DNA of 64,000 bases from Stereocaulon alpinum. Lineage: Eukaryota; Ascomycota; Lecanoromycetes; Lecanorales; Stereocaulaceae. Each line of letters opens with the position of its first letter. The first letter of the stretch is position 1. Positions 1 through 11,931 of this stretch are shown piece by piece. The DNA lies in the NCBI GenBank assembly GCA_018257865.1, contig JAEUBA010000004.1, forward strand, positions 558,001 through 622,000. The letters run 5' to 3'. The notes beneath the pieces were generated by a model. It was not told the origin of the DNA. It searched no databases and saw only the letters and a list, made by a program, of their open reading frames with translations. The position numbers and the translations under genes are program-made.

Positions 1-621
1 TCTTTCAATTCGCGCTGTAGAGAGTCGTACTTGTGACTGGGAATATATTTGCTGCTTTCTTCTGCCTATGAAACTCGCTGGTTAGTTATGTATACCGCCA
101 TGTGTAGTTTTTATGTACCTGAGCTTTCCGAAAGATCTCCTCTGCCTTGAGCTGTACGTCCCGTAATTCTTTGTCGTGCCGCAGATTATTCAACTCGCGC
201 TCTTGCTTGAACGATTCAAGCTCATACTGCAGTGTTTTTACCTGGGCGCGGAGATCCTCGTTTCCAATGTCTGTAGAATCGTTAGCCACATGATGTAGAA
301 ACAGTAGCTTGTTACTGACCAGGTTTGACAACGGTCGATTGTCTCCGACTCTGGCCCAGTGGTTGAACAGGCGTATTGACTGAGCCACCAGTAAGGAAAT
401 CGTACGTAGGCTGTGTATTCGCCATTCGATTTGCAGCAAGCTGGCAGATGTTAGGCATCATCATTCAGGGCTGATTGACTACTTACTCTTGAGTTCGCCA
501 TAGGTATGGCTGACGGCCCAGCTCCACCACTGCCGGTAATGCTTGGCCGTCGCAAGCGCGCTGAGGGCTGCTGGGGCGTCTGAGAGCTGCGCCGAGCTTT
601 TCGCTGTGGCGGAGAGCTCAT
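1..621 (-). CDS. N-terminal part of a coiled-coil protein, possibly Rad26/ATRIP-like (cut by left edge)
   Basis: Four exons can be read on the minus strand: 621-487, 440-320, 270-119 and 65-1, continuing beyond the window. Each intron is GT-AG, and the first two have CTAAC-type branch points near the acceptor; phases agree throughout. The start at 621 is supported by an in-frame TAG 30 nt upstream. The N-terminus (MSSPPQRKARRSS) is basic, proline- and serine-rich and looks disordered. From about residue 86 a charged heptad-like segment (EDLRAQVKTLQYELESF onward) predicts a coiled coil. A basic disordered head followed by this kind of coiled coil resembles fungal Rad26/ATRIP checkpoint proteins, but no diagnostic domain is inside the window, so this assignment is a guess. 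The exon structure is much more certain than the function. Confidence 0.65.
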
Positions 622-1267
622 TCTGCACGTCGGATGTGAGTTTGACGCGCTCTACATAAGGTGGTGGAGCGTGGTTAACTCGGGCGCAAAGTGACGATCA
701 AAGAGCTCGGATGTGAGGGTCGCCCAAAACAGCGATTTCGACGGATGGCCAGGACACCATCTCTACACAACTAAGTGCCGTACTACTACACAGACTCTAC
801 GTGTTCAGCAGACTTTCGCATGGGCTACCTAACATGTCAAACTTTCGTGGACAAGCGATTTGTTTACAAAGTCACGGTGTGCGTAAAAGGATCGATGTTG
901 TTTCGGCACCAGTGCCATTCATTCACTAATGTACAGTGGTCAATTACGCTCTTCTCCACTCGTACATCTGCGCCCTTAGCATTCCAAGAGCAGCAAGAAT
1001 GTGATATCTATGTGAAGCTCCTCAATGGAGTCAAAGAAGGTTTTCAAGAAGTGAAAGTAGAAGAATCCGGGTGCACCAGGTGCCCACGACGAAGCAAGAA
1101 GGTAGGAGGACAGCATCATCAAAACTTGGCAAGGAAATACATTAAATAGGGAGCAGTAAGGGTGTTTTGTGGCGCTGCGACGCCAGATCGCATCTAAGTC
1201 CGTATCCGTCCGAGCATTGTAAGAGAATTCTGTTCCACATGTACATCCTCAACCAATGCGTTCTTTA
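622..1267. other. Intergenic spacer, promoter of the coiled-coil gene and 3' region of the SH3 gene
   Basis: No gene is supported here. A plus-strand open frame at about 775-1149 lacks an ATG start, is rich in Cys and His without a recognisable pattern, and covers what should be the 3' UTR of the SH3-protein gene. Confidence 0.5.
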
Positions 1268-3188
1268 TCAGATTGCCTGGCCAGGAACTGGCTTCCTTGG
1301 AGGCATCATGCTCGTCGATGGCGACGGACTTGTAATTGGAGCCGAGTCCGGCGAGTTGATTGCTTGTTGTTGCAATGGTACACGCTGCATGTTCGGGTTC
1401 ATAGGGCTTGGGCCTGGTGGGCTCATTCTTCGCTCACGGACATCGCTTGCGGAATTGCTTCGTCTTTTCCCTCCTGGAGTTGGGATGTTGGCAGGACGCT
1501 GGGGTCCGCCGCCGTATGGGCCAGGTGACATAGAACGCTGCTGGCTACCATTAGGTCCAGGGGCCATAGGGCGAGGTTTACGGCCGTTCGGAGATGGAGA
1601 GCCACGGCCACTGGCTGGCGAGGCTGGACGTTGTGGGGCCGGACCCATCATTCCTGGAGGTGGTGGGCCACGAGGACCGGGACCACGGGCACCTGGTGGT
1701 GGACGAGGCTTGACAGGGCGAGCTGAGAGACAAGTGCGAGGGGCAACACCTTGTTGAGAGCGATCAAGGCGGATGCAAAGAGCCTGGAAGTTATGTTAGT
1801 CGTAAGTTTGTGATATGTACGAACAAACAAGTGCTTACCCAGCCATCGTCGTACTCGTGCAGAAGTCGAACAAGTTGACCGGCACGAAGTCCCAGTTCAT
1901 CATCCATTGAAGGCTTGAAATCGAGTTGGATGCGATGGACATTGCTGGGAGGTGGACCGTTGGCCATGGCACCCGGGGACATCGGTGTCTGGCTAAACTC
2001 AGATACAGCAGGGCTGTGGCCAGCAGGAGTGATTGGTCTGTTAGGCGTGAGGTTGAGTGGTTTGGGAGCGTTGGTGCGCTCAGCGATTCTAGCACCAGCA
2101 AGAGCACCCACACCTGCAGCAGCGGCTCCAGCACCTGCCACTGCAGCGGTCTCGGGAGATGGTGTCCTGATCCGGAGAGGAGCAGGAGCATCAGCGAGGG
2201 GCACAGAGCCATTGGTTGGGGTTGGTGCTCCGGTGTTGTCTGCGAATGGATTCTCTGTGTTAGTCTGAATGGGAAGCCCAATCTTCTCGTCCAAATCCTT
2301 CTGCGACGGTTGTACAGCTGCGTGGTTGCCAAACGGATTTGCAGGGTCGTTCTGTTGGTTCCTAGCCACAGCTGCACCAGCAGCTGCTCCACCAGCAGCG
2401 CCACCTGCGGCTGCTGCACGAGATGCAAGTTCGGGATGGAACTCAGTTACTGGTCGCAGACTCAATCTTGGCGCAGTCGCAGTCGTCCTTGTAGATACTG
2501 AGCTTTGCGATCTAGCCAAACCGCCAGCATACGCAGACTTCTCATCGTCGGCCTTCGCATAATCCTCGTTTGTCTGGCTCTTCCTACGGCGATAGATAAA
2601 GAAGGCCAAAGCAAACAGGGCACCGAAGAGGAGAAGAAGACCTATGGCTAATCCAGCTTTCCCTCCACCAGACATGCCGCTTGACGATGATGATTGCGGC
2701 GCGGCAGTTTGGCTTGCTATTGCGGCTGAGGAGCTTGTAGGTTCAATGGACAAGGGCGTCGGCGAGGAGACAGAGACTGGAGAAGATGTCGCAACTGCCG
2801 CAGGCGTTTTTGTTGGTGAAGTGTCTGCTTTCTTGTCGCTGCTCGTCGCGGAGTTCTTGGCTGCTTTCGTGACGGCGGGTGTAGACGTAGGCTGAACCGC
2901 ATTGTCATTCGATGCTGCTGCAGCGGAAGCTGATGCGGCCAGGGCCGCCGCCGCTGATGAGGATGCGTCCGCCGCTGCTTGCTGTTGGGCTGCTTGCTGC
3001 GCTCCCGATTGCGAGTTTGAATCTGGCGTGCTCGCAGGCTGAGCATTTTCAGTCACGTATCCACCAATTGGACCATCAAAGGTCTTTGCGGCAGTCTTGT
3101 AAACATATTGAACCACAGTCCCAGGATTCTCCTGCCTCTTCTCTATGTCGGCGTGGTGGTGCTGGTGACCAGCGTGGTTGTGATGCAT
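1268..3188 (-). CDS. Single-pass membrane protein with C-terminal SH3 domain
   Basis: Two exons, 3188-1839 and 1783-1268, joined in phase 0 by a GTAAGC...CAG intron with a CTAAC branch point, give 621 aa. The N-terminus is His-rich (MHHNHAGHQHHH). A long Ala/Ser/Thr-rich stretch, probably O-glycosylated and extracellular, follows to about residue 170. One hydrophobic helix (about 178-199, ending FFIYRRRK) fits a type III or signal-anchor topology; no classical signal peptide is seen. The cytoplasmic part carries an SH3 domain at about 417-475, with the ALYDY-like start replaced by RIQLDF and with the HEYDDGW and VAPRTCL segments. The intron lies between the tryptophan and the following ALCIRLD. 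The tail is rich in Pro, Gly and Arg. The architecture is shared by fungal SH3 membrane proteins, some compared with Fus1. A cell-surface or polarity signalling role is inference. Confidence 0.85.
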
Positions 3189-4155
3189 TATGGGCGAGCG
3201 GATTGCTTGCGCAATGCTCCTATGTGATTAAATCGTAGTTGGCAGGAGACTGATGTATGTCTTTTTCTCCTTGAATGATCATGTAACGTTCCGGGCCGCC
3301 AATGTGCCGTTGGCGGTTGGATGAGGCACGAGTTTGATCTATGTTTCACTTGGGGAGGAATGTAGAGAGTGGCCCCCACGAGGGTGGAATGAGTGAATCC
3401 GTGTGCTGAACGTCGATAAACGAAGGGCGACGAGCAACAGTAACGGTGGCGAAAGGATGACTGAGAGAGAGAGAGCGAGAAAATGACGGCGTAGGTAGAA
3501 GGGGATGGAGGGTCTTGTCAGGCGTTGCCAATGCACAACAATCCAAAATCCAATTTCCGATGCACTCGGGTTAAGGATATGGCCCGTAATTAGTTCCAGT
3601 ATCGCACGCGCGATTGGCCTGCTAAACATTGGCCCTAATTTAGCGCCAGGTACCGTTTCGAGACAGTCAGGGGGATTGTCGCGTCACACAGAGTTTCGTC
3701 CAAAGTCAGCCAGAATTTTCAATGAGTCCGCCTCTTAAGGATGCGAACAAGGCCCAACAGACCGGTCATCAGCCAGAAGAGTATCATCAGACTCAGCGCT
3801 TGCTCGAACAATCATTGGTCAATACTCGTCATTTGCGAGACAACGAAAGCTTCTCATCGAGATCAGTATGTTCACCCTTACTGTAGCATAGAGGCGCAGG
3901 TCGTCGTGTGCAGGCAATCTCCACAATCTCCTTGCCGCTGCACGCCTGATTGTAGATAACACTGCGTACCTACGTATGCCGTCACGTGGCGCCGTTGTCC
4001 CATCTGCCCGCTTGATCTTGCCACAATGAGTCCCACATCGATCCTGACGATGGCGTTGTGTACTGTATGCAGTAAACAGATATTGGCATAGAAAGAGCAC
4101 ACTATACCCAGTCTCCACAATGCCACCACATTAATCTGCTTCCCCGCATACATCT
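3189..4155. other. Intergenic spacer with GA tract and a doubtful small ORF
   Basis: Promoter of the SH3 gene and 3' flank of Syp1. It contains a short GA-rich run near 3463-3480. A plus-strand ATG at 3722 opens 48 hydrophilic codons followed by a GTATGT donor at 3866, but no convincing continuation could be fixed. Confidence 0.45.
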
Positions 4156-7100
4156 TCAATTAGCTATGTACTTACCACTTATTATTTTCCTCGTCACTGG
4201 CACTTCTTTCCAAGTACCTGTAGCATTCGTAGATGTACCCTCGTCCGCAAAAGGGTCGCTACCTCCCTCCTCCTTTGACGCCATCTGGCTGATGCCCAAT
4301 CCGCTGCCTAGTCCAACTGCTGGCTCTCCACTGATCTCCCAACGCATCTCCGCGCTGCCGGGCTTGGCCTCACCCTCGGTAGTGAAGCGTGCAAGGAGTT
4401 TCTGAGGCGCTTCAGCGTAGCCATCCAGCGTCATGTCGCCCAACTTCCAGTAAATTAATGACCTCTCCTTGGAAAAGATGCCCAACGGTTTGGATTGGCA
4501 GCTCAAAGCCCTGGCATTCTCGACTGCGATAAAGAGGACGACGTTTTTGAGCGATACACTCCGCTTCGCAGGTGACACGAAGGCTGGGTTGAAGGCGTAG
4601 GTGATGATCACGGAGGCTTGTGTGGGCTCTAGCTTCCAGCTTGGTGTGATCGAAACAGGTGCGTGGGCTGCAAGGTTGTTGTCTTCCAGGTGGACCTGGT
4701 ACTTGAAAGCTACCGACGGGCGAGTGACCTGAGATAAGCTGACCGAGTACTCCCCGTTAGACGGACTCTGCGTGATAAAGGTCGGATTGGGGGCGACTTT
4801 CTCGAGAACTGGGAAGTTTTCCAATCTTATAGTCTCCGAGCCTGAAGGCGAAGCCGTGTTGCTTGGGTTGTGCTGCAAAGCAAGTTCACCAATGACGACT
4901 GCTTTGATGACTATACTCTTCTCAAAAGTCGCACTGACAGTTTCAACTATAGATGCATTGAGGCCTGATTGATGCATCTGCGGGTGCGTTATAGTGGATG
5001 GATGTCCTAGTGTACCCATAGAGTGTGCTGATCGAATAGACTGCGCATCAGATCCTTGTTGGGCTTCCGAAGATAACGTCGGCAAACCAGCAAGGCTGAG
5101 TAACGGCGCGGATGGGAGTGGCGAGCCTCCAAATCCAGCTGCACCCTCCAATGATTGGCCCGAGGGCACGAATACTGTATTTCTGACGTCCCGACGTCCC
5201 CGGACGGTGCCAGGTTTCCTTGGTGTAGCAACTTGTGATGCTTGCTGAAATTCGGTTAGCATAGGCTAGATGAAATAGCTGATGCTTGTACTCACAGCTC
5301 GTAATGTGTTTGCAACGCTCGAAAATGCGTTCTCAGCGTCAGGATCATTTTCTTGTATAGGTTCACTTCGTATAGCCAGCTTGAATTGAGGTTGGTCAGC
5401 GTCACTGGGGATGATTAGCAATCATTGCATTTTGGGAATATCATCAAATAATATCCGTACCCAGCTGCAGCTTCTTGCTGAGCACGTGTGATATCATCCA
5501 CGGTCGATGAGGGCACGCTGTAACCTTCAGAATCGCGCTGTGTCTACGATATTTAGCATGAGCCATTGTGGTTGAACACAATAGTACGTACTTCTGCTGC
5601 TTTCCCTGGAGGCGGTCCTGCTGGGGTTGCTATTTGATTTTCTTGTGGAGGAGTCAGATCACGGTTTGTCGAAAGGCCGTTGGTCATTGGCAGACTTGAG
5701 ATCCTTGTGGGCGCTGGCAGGATGGCGTCCCCATTGAGCTGGTCGTTCCGCTGCCGTTGGTCCTGGTTCGATGGAGGTCTTTCATTTGATCGTGAGAGAG
5801 GGGCCGCCGGCGACACTGCTTCACGGCGAGGAGGCGACACGGGTAGGTCTGAGGATGAGGTTGCGGGTGGTGAAGGGATAGTCTCCATGTCATGTCGCGA
5901 GCTAGTCCCTCTGCGTAATGGGTTCCTCGAAGGTCGTGATCGCTTGTCAGGAGATGGTGGACGATCCATGCCCTTTGACCCCTTGTTCTGGCGGCCCAGA
6001 ACCGTGCCCAGTCGTCTCAGCCCTCCAAGGCCGCTCTTTGACGGTGGTGGGCCTGCCGCGCTGTTAGCTACGATACACAAAAAGCGTACAAATATCACGT
6101 ACCTGTCACAGCCCGGGATGTCAGTGCGGAAAACGGACTTGGCGCATCGCCTGAGCTGTTCTCTCGAGTGCGAACAGGTACTGTAGCCGATGGCCGTGAC
6201 GAAATTGGAGCTAAAGTCGGAGGGGGTTCCATAAAGCCACCAGTTGTACCACTTCGGCTTCCTAGCCGTGGTGGGATGGAAGGCTCGCCCCCAGAATTCC
6301 GAGCCACGAAGGTGGAGATCTCGTCTGAGGTATCGATGTTCAACAACGCGTTTAAACAGTTCTCCGCCGTGATACGATTCCTTTCCACCAAGTCCACCTC
6401 GTGTGTCTCGAGTTGGGTGAGCACGTCGCGCAAATGATTGATTCTATTCTCATCCAGAGCTTGTAGCTGCTCAAAAACGTATGGCGCCTGGGATTCCCAC
6501 TGCTGATTCGCAGCATCGACATCAGAAGTCGCATTGGCGACTTTATTTGCAGACGATCTGCCTCCAGAGAGCTTGGCTGCGCGCTTTTGCGCTGTATCAA
6601 CATCCTTTGCCACAGCGGACAGATTGCCTTGTATGGTATTCATAGCCTGCATCTCTCTGTTCTTGTGTTGGTATTCTTTCAACGGTTTCTCCACGTCCAA
6701 TTCCATCCTCGCGGCAAGTTGAGCGTGCGAATCCGCGAGGGATTGCGTGGAGCTGACAATGTTCTGCCATGGTGTTTGGAAGATACTGGTGCAAGTCAAC
6801 AACTATAAGACTGATAGAGCTCGGCTCGCATACCCCAGCTCTACAGAAGCATCATGAGGCCTCCTGCTTGCAAGCTTCCGCAGTCCTTGAACGTACGCTT
6901 CTTCCACGCCCCGTCGCTCCTACGACGACATGAGTACATAGCCGGACTGAGTGAAGAACAACAACGTACCCGCAGCCAGTCGGCAATGTCTGTATTGATC
7001 TTCCCAATCAACTTGACACGTTCTTCCAGTACGTTGACAGCTTGATTGGGCGATAGTGAGCGCTGGGTGATTGTTAGCGGAATTGCGCATGGTTCCCACG

Positions 7101-7164
7101 TGTTTGGTGGAGCTTATTATCCACATACCAATAAGGCCGGATACTCTTGGCGTGAGAGCTCCAT
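4156..7164 (-). CDS. SYP1: Syp1/FCHO-type endocytic adaptor (F-BAR plus muHD)
   Basis: Eight exons were read: 7164-7129, 7062-6970, 6919-6834, 6785-6103, 6067-5592, 5543-5461, 5404-5296 and 5244-4156, giving about 884 aa. The N-terminal 260 residues form an F-BAR-like coiled domain (EEYVQGL-type motif here EEAYVQGL; TPWQNIV; AQLAARMELDVEKPL). A long Pro/Ser-rich linker carries many putative phosphosites and a DSEGYSVPSST segment typical of the family. The C-terminal muHD (about 616-884) ends near SGKYIAN. Muniscins bind PI(4,5)P2 and cargo early at clathrin sites and in yeast influence septin turnover. The exon 4-exon 5 joint is the weakest point, because the in-frame choice requires a 35-nt intron (6102-6068). 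The family call is strong. Confidence 0.9.
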
Positions 7165-7609
7165 GTCCCTCGCCTGTCAATTAACTAGATCCGACCTGTT
7201 TTCCTCTCATCCTTGGATGAGTCCGGCAGCAACAGTTGAGGCTTGTCAAGCCGACATGATTCTTGCGGAAGGTTCGGCAGCTGTTTTAGTCACTTCTTAC
7301 GGACATGACTTGGATATCAAACAACAAAGATCACCAATTTCTAAAGTATCGATCCATTTACTCGTTCTACTATATTACGGATGTTCAGGTAGTTGATACA
7401 TATTCTAGCCAGTTACCTTTCGTCTGGGTCTATCTGTCAAGCGCAAAAACTATCAGCATTTCTCAAATGTACAGTAATTAGTTTCTGATTCGTTTCAATC
7501 TCAAAATGTTTATCAAAATCCCTATTTTATGAATTGGGCAACAGATTCTACCAGCGAGAAAGAATCTTCCCAAAGATACACATCGCTTTACTATGAACTC
7601 TCCTTCAAG
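7165..7609. other. Divergent promoter between Syp1 and the CDK-activating-kinase gene
   Basis: 445 bp between two divergent starts. No coding or RNA signal is seen. Confidence 0.5.
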
Positions 7610-8976
7610 ATGGCAGACTGCAATGGGTTTCTCCGACCGTATGGCAACTACTTTGAAAATGCAAGTGATGAATTTCGATATTGGCTTGAAATTCAACCAA
7701 CATAATGACCATCTTCTAGCGCAACGTCCTTCAAGACCGGTTTTCCAGAGAGTGATACATCCCAATCTCAAACAGAAGCCCGTGCCATTGAGTCAGCTCT
7801 TTACAAAGATGCGTCTTCAAAAGTCTGCAATATCTCTCTACCAACCCTAACCCTAGGCCTAACATTCTGTCGAACAGGAGGACTATTACCAGCGCTGCAA
7901 TGCCAAAATCGACCAACTGAGCCGTCTCACTGGAGACTTGGACGAAGAACGACCCTTGGAAACCAGAGATTCCGCGGAAGAATCTCATGAGACAGGCCAG
8001 ATTATAGGTCCCTACCCCAACTGCACACACCACACCACAGGCCTCTTCTCAACAATTTACAAGACCCGCCTCACAAACCCCCCTCGAACACTAGCCCTCA
8101 AACTCACGACACCATCCCAATGCCAACCTCCCCACAACCCAAAACGCGAAGCACGTATCCTCACAGCAGCCAAAAATCCAAACATTATCCCCCTACTCGA
8201 AACACACACTCTCCCATCATCGCACCTCCTCCTCGTTTTCCCCTTCCAACCTCTCGATCTGGCGACTCTACTCCTCAAACATCGACCCTTAGGAGTGCAA
8301 CAAGCCCAAAGCATTACTCGCGATCTCTTCTCCGCCCTAGCTCACCTGCACTCACTGGGCATAATCCATCGAGACATCAAACCATCCAACATCTTACTCT
8401 CCTCCACCTCCACCCCATCAACCGCCTACCTAGCAGACTTCGGCATAGCCTGGTCAAAAGACGACCCCGCATCCGAACCCCCAAACCAAAAAATCACAGA
8501 CATAGGAACAACAAGCTACCGCCCCCCCGAACTCCTCTTCGGCCGTCGAAACTATGGCCACGAAATCGACTTATGGGCCGCCGGCTGTGTTATCGCCGAA
8601 ATCATAGAAGGCCGCGGCCACGACTGGAGTCTTTTCGATGCAGGAGAATTAGGCAGCGAATTAGCTCTTGTGAAAAGTATTTTCGAGACGTTGGGGACTC
8701 CGGATGAGGTGGTATGGCCGGAGGCGAAAGAGCTGCCTGATTGGGGGAAGATGACTTTTGTTGATTTCCCGGGGAGGTCGTGGGAGGAGATATTGCCTGA
8801 CGCGACGGTGGAGGGAAGGGAGCTGGTTAGGAGGTTAGTTAGGTATCAGAGTAGTGAACGGTTGAGTGCAGATGAGGTGAGTAGTCCCAAGTCCATCGAA
8901 AAGGAAACGATGACATAGTACTGATTGCAAATATTGCTAGGTGCTAAAGCACGCTTTCCTTCAAGACGACGCGTAG
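7610..8976 (+). CDS. Csk1-like CDK-activating protein kinase
   Basis: Four exons are inferred: 7610-7664, 7749-7822, 7878-8876 and 8941-8976, all phase-consistent, giving 387 aa. The kinase domain spans about 83-385. It has an unusual glycine loop (TTGLFSTIYK, only one glycine of the usual set), ALKL lysine at about 118, HRDIKPSN at about 207-214, DFG at 230-232 and a T-loop of GTTSYRPPELL. The last exon adds only VLKHAFLQDDA, completing the ERLSADEVLKHAF motif normal for CDK-like kinases. The short N-terminal exons encode a charged segment (ARAIESALY) that I remember in fungal CAK-type kinases. Fission yeast Csk1 phosphorylates CDK T-loops; that role here is inferred from the family. The second intron uses an uncommon GTCTGC donor and contains a telomere-like motif. 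The N-terminal exons are less certain than the kinase core. Confidence 0.8.
7841..7856 (+). repeat. Telomere-like CCCTAA motif inside a kinase intron
   Basis: Contains CCAACCCTAACCCTAG within the second intron of the kinase gene. The exact 16-bp reverse complement occurs at 12803-12818. Two tandem CCCTAA units resemble teloboxes or a short interstitial telomeric sequence. Confidence 0.7.
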
Positions 8977-9953
8977 ATACGGGACAGTCCTCTTAGCTAT
9001 CCACCTGAAAGAATGAAATACACGTCGTTCTGATCAACTCCGCAACACGTTCGACGACGAAGATATTATCATACGTCAAAGTCCAACAAGACAGTATTCC
9101 CAACAATCCTTTTGCAGCTGGTACTTGGACCATATCCTCAGCACATTGAGCCAATCTCATCATCCACCCGCAAACTAGAAAGGTCTTGTCGCGGCCCACA
9201 ACAAGTGAGACTGAACCCGCAATGGAAAAATCTCGTATGCAACATCAGAACGACATCGATCTATTCCACATCATTGATGCAGAAGGCAAGAACACGGCAA
9301 CTCTTAATCAAAGGATAATCACGAAAGGTATCGCCTGAGTAAACTTACTGGAAGACATTTCGGAGTGAAGGGAACGATAATAACTCTGTAGGGATGCATC
9401 AGTCACAATGAATGCTAGGAACAAGAGTACTCGTACGCTGATTAGGTATATCTAGCATGGAAGGCAAGCAAAGCGCAAGGGCAAGAGCACATATAGGGAC
9501 GCGACAAGGCGTTGTAAACAAAGGGCCCGAGGACGCGTAGCAAAGACCAAAGTTCGCAAGAATTACAAGTCACAGAGCATGGAAAGTGGATACGTAGATT
9601 TGGAGAAGACGAATGATCATAATCAATCGTCAGGCTTTCATTGCATGATTCAGCGACCTTCCCGCCATCGTCAACTGATTAATGTACACAAAGCAGACCG
9701 TGCTCATCCCGAGCATCAACACCATTGCGAACCACCGAAAAGGATCCATCACCCTATGCTCATGAGAAACAACCAGTTGCGTGACCATTGAAGAAAAATG
9801 CCTTGAAAGCCGCCTAGCTACATGTAATCTCGCTCAAAGCAGACCGAAGAATGCCTTTCCTCCATCTTTGCCAAATATTGGTGTGATGTTCGAGCGGGTG
9901 TCGAGATGTTATGTTGCTAGATGACTGTCATGTTGGGGGGGGGGGAGAGGCAT
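8977..9953. other. Convergent 3' spacer between the kinase and H3 genes
   Basis: 977 bp between two converging genes. An 11-G run lies at 9935-9945, just beyond the H3 stop. A 38-codon ORF starting at 9222 is hydrophilic, has no recognisable family and is not called. Nothing else is supported. Confidence 0.5.
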
Positions 9954-10576
<623 letters not shown>

Positions 10577-11329
10577 TGTTGATGACTTGTATGGTGTAGT
10601 GGATGAGTTGGAGATGTATGTGATGGATGAGGTATTTGTCGATGATTGGTGTTGATGACGGATGTGGATGGGAAGGGAGAAGTGGAGGACGGAAGAAAGT
10701 GGGAATAAGTAGTTTATCGAAGAAATGGGTGATCAGGCAGGCGCAGTCAAGCGAAAAGGCGCTAGTGGGAATCACTGTTTTGACCGTCTGGAATTGAGCA
10801 CTCGTAAAATTGAGATTTTAGCGCGGGATTTTGTTAGAGAGCAAGTTGGAATTGTTTGTCTGGCCAATCAGGATTTTTAGACTGTTGCCGACAGCGCTGA
10901 CATAATCTTTAGAACTTCGGAACTGTTGCACAGAAACAATTTATTACAAGGCAACAACATCAGTTGATTGCTTATGATTTGGAGGATACGCTCAGTGAAT
11001 GTAATACAGTCGCTCTGAAAATTATGACCCATTCATCAATTGTGGTTGTTGTTGAAGAAAATTTGTGCTGCTTCTTTGGAGTTGCAGCGTCCACATTCAA
11101 GCATCCGCGCTAGTGGTATCTCACCTGGCTGTTATATCTGGCTTAGCGCCATCTACCAGTGATATGCCTGCCAACAGCATTGCCTCAAATAACTCCAACC
11201 GAACTATCTCTTGCCTCCTCATCCACCGCTACCAACACAAAGCATCCACCCAACGAAGTCATCTATCCATACTTCATCTCCATCCATAACAGCTTCTAAA
11301 GCTTACTTCATCACTTCAATACCATCAAC
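10577..11329. promoter_or_regulatory. Shared H3-H4 divergent promoter
   Basis: 753 bp between the two histone start codons. A CCAATCA element at 10864-10870 on the plus strand is the clearest regulatory-looking motif; CCAAT boxes recognised by the HAP/CBC complex are common in fungal histone promoters. Individual TATA elements could not be assigned with confidence. Confidence 0.6.
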
Positions 11330-11783
11330 ATGACTGGACGTGAGTACCATCCCGCCTCTTCACTGCATGCCTTGATGGCTACGTTGTCGTCAATGCATCT
11401 TACTGACGCGTCTCTTCAGGCGGAAAAGGTGGAAAGGGTCTCGGCAAGGGTGGAGCCAAGCGCCATCGCAAGATTCTTCGTGACAACATCCAAGGCATAA
11501 CCAAGCCTGCGATCCGTCGTCTTGCGCGTCGTGGTGGTGTCAAGCGTATCTCAGCCAGTACGTCCCTTGCCCAATGCACTGCCTCACCAATGCAACATTA
11601 TGCTGACGCGTCTTCCCAGTGATCTACGAAGAGACACGCGGTGTCCTAAAGACCTTCCTCGAGGGTGTCATCCGTGACGCCGTCACCTACACAGAGCATG
11701 CCAAGCGCAAGACCGTCACATCCCTCGACGTCGTCTATGCCCTCAAGCGACAAGGTCGCACACTCTACGGTTTCGGTGGTTAA
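11330..11783 (+). CDS. Histone H4
   Basis: Three exons, 11330-11339, 11420-11557 and 11620-11783, give 103 aa: [21 protein letters not shown] at the N-terminus and RQGRTLYGFGG at the C-terminus. The first coding exon is only 10 nt, splitting Arg3. The second intron splits the methionine codon of AMIYEETR. Intron positions and the TG rather than SG N-terminus are typical of filamentous ascomycetes. H4 pairs with H3 in the nucleosome core and shares its promoter here. Confidence 0.98.
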
Positions 11784-11914
11784 GCGCTTCCTCACATCTC
11801 ATGCTCACACTCTCACGACTGTCTTCATGGCTCGCCACATACTACTACCATTGCACATCATGAGAAGCATTAGTGGATATTAGTGGACGACTCATGGAGG
11901 CTGCGATGTTTCTC

Positions 11915-11931
11915 TTTTTTTTTTTTTTTTT
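11915..11931 (+). repeat. Poly-T tract (17 T) downstream of H4
   Basis: Uninterrupted run of 17 T in the 3' flank of the H4 gene, beginning 132 bp after the stop codon. It may act as a nucleosome-excluding tract. Confidence 0.9.

Noticed and set aside
775..1149. Plus-strand open frame of 124 codons between the first two genes
   Set aside because: It has no ATG start and no recognisable family, and occupies the expected 3' UTR and spacer between minus-strand genes.
7849..8976. Kinase gene starting at the non-ATG codon at 7938
   Set aside because: An upstream exon set with a proper ATG at 7610 keeps the frame and adds a conserved-looking N-terminus.
9222..9338. Short plus-strand ORF starting MEKSRMQHQND
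   Set aside because: Only 38 codons, no splice continuation and no recognisable family.
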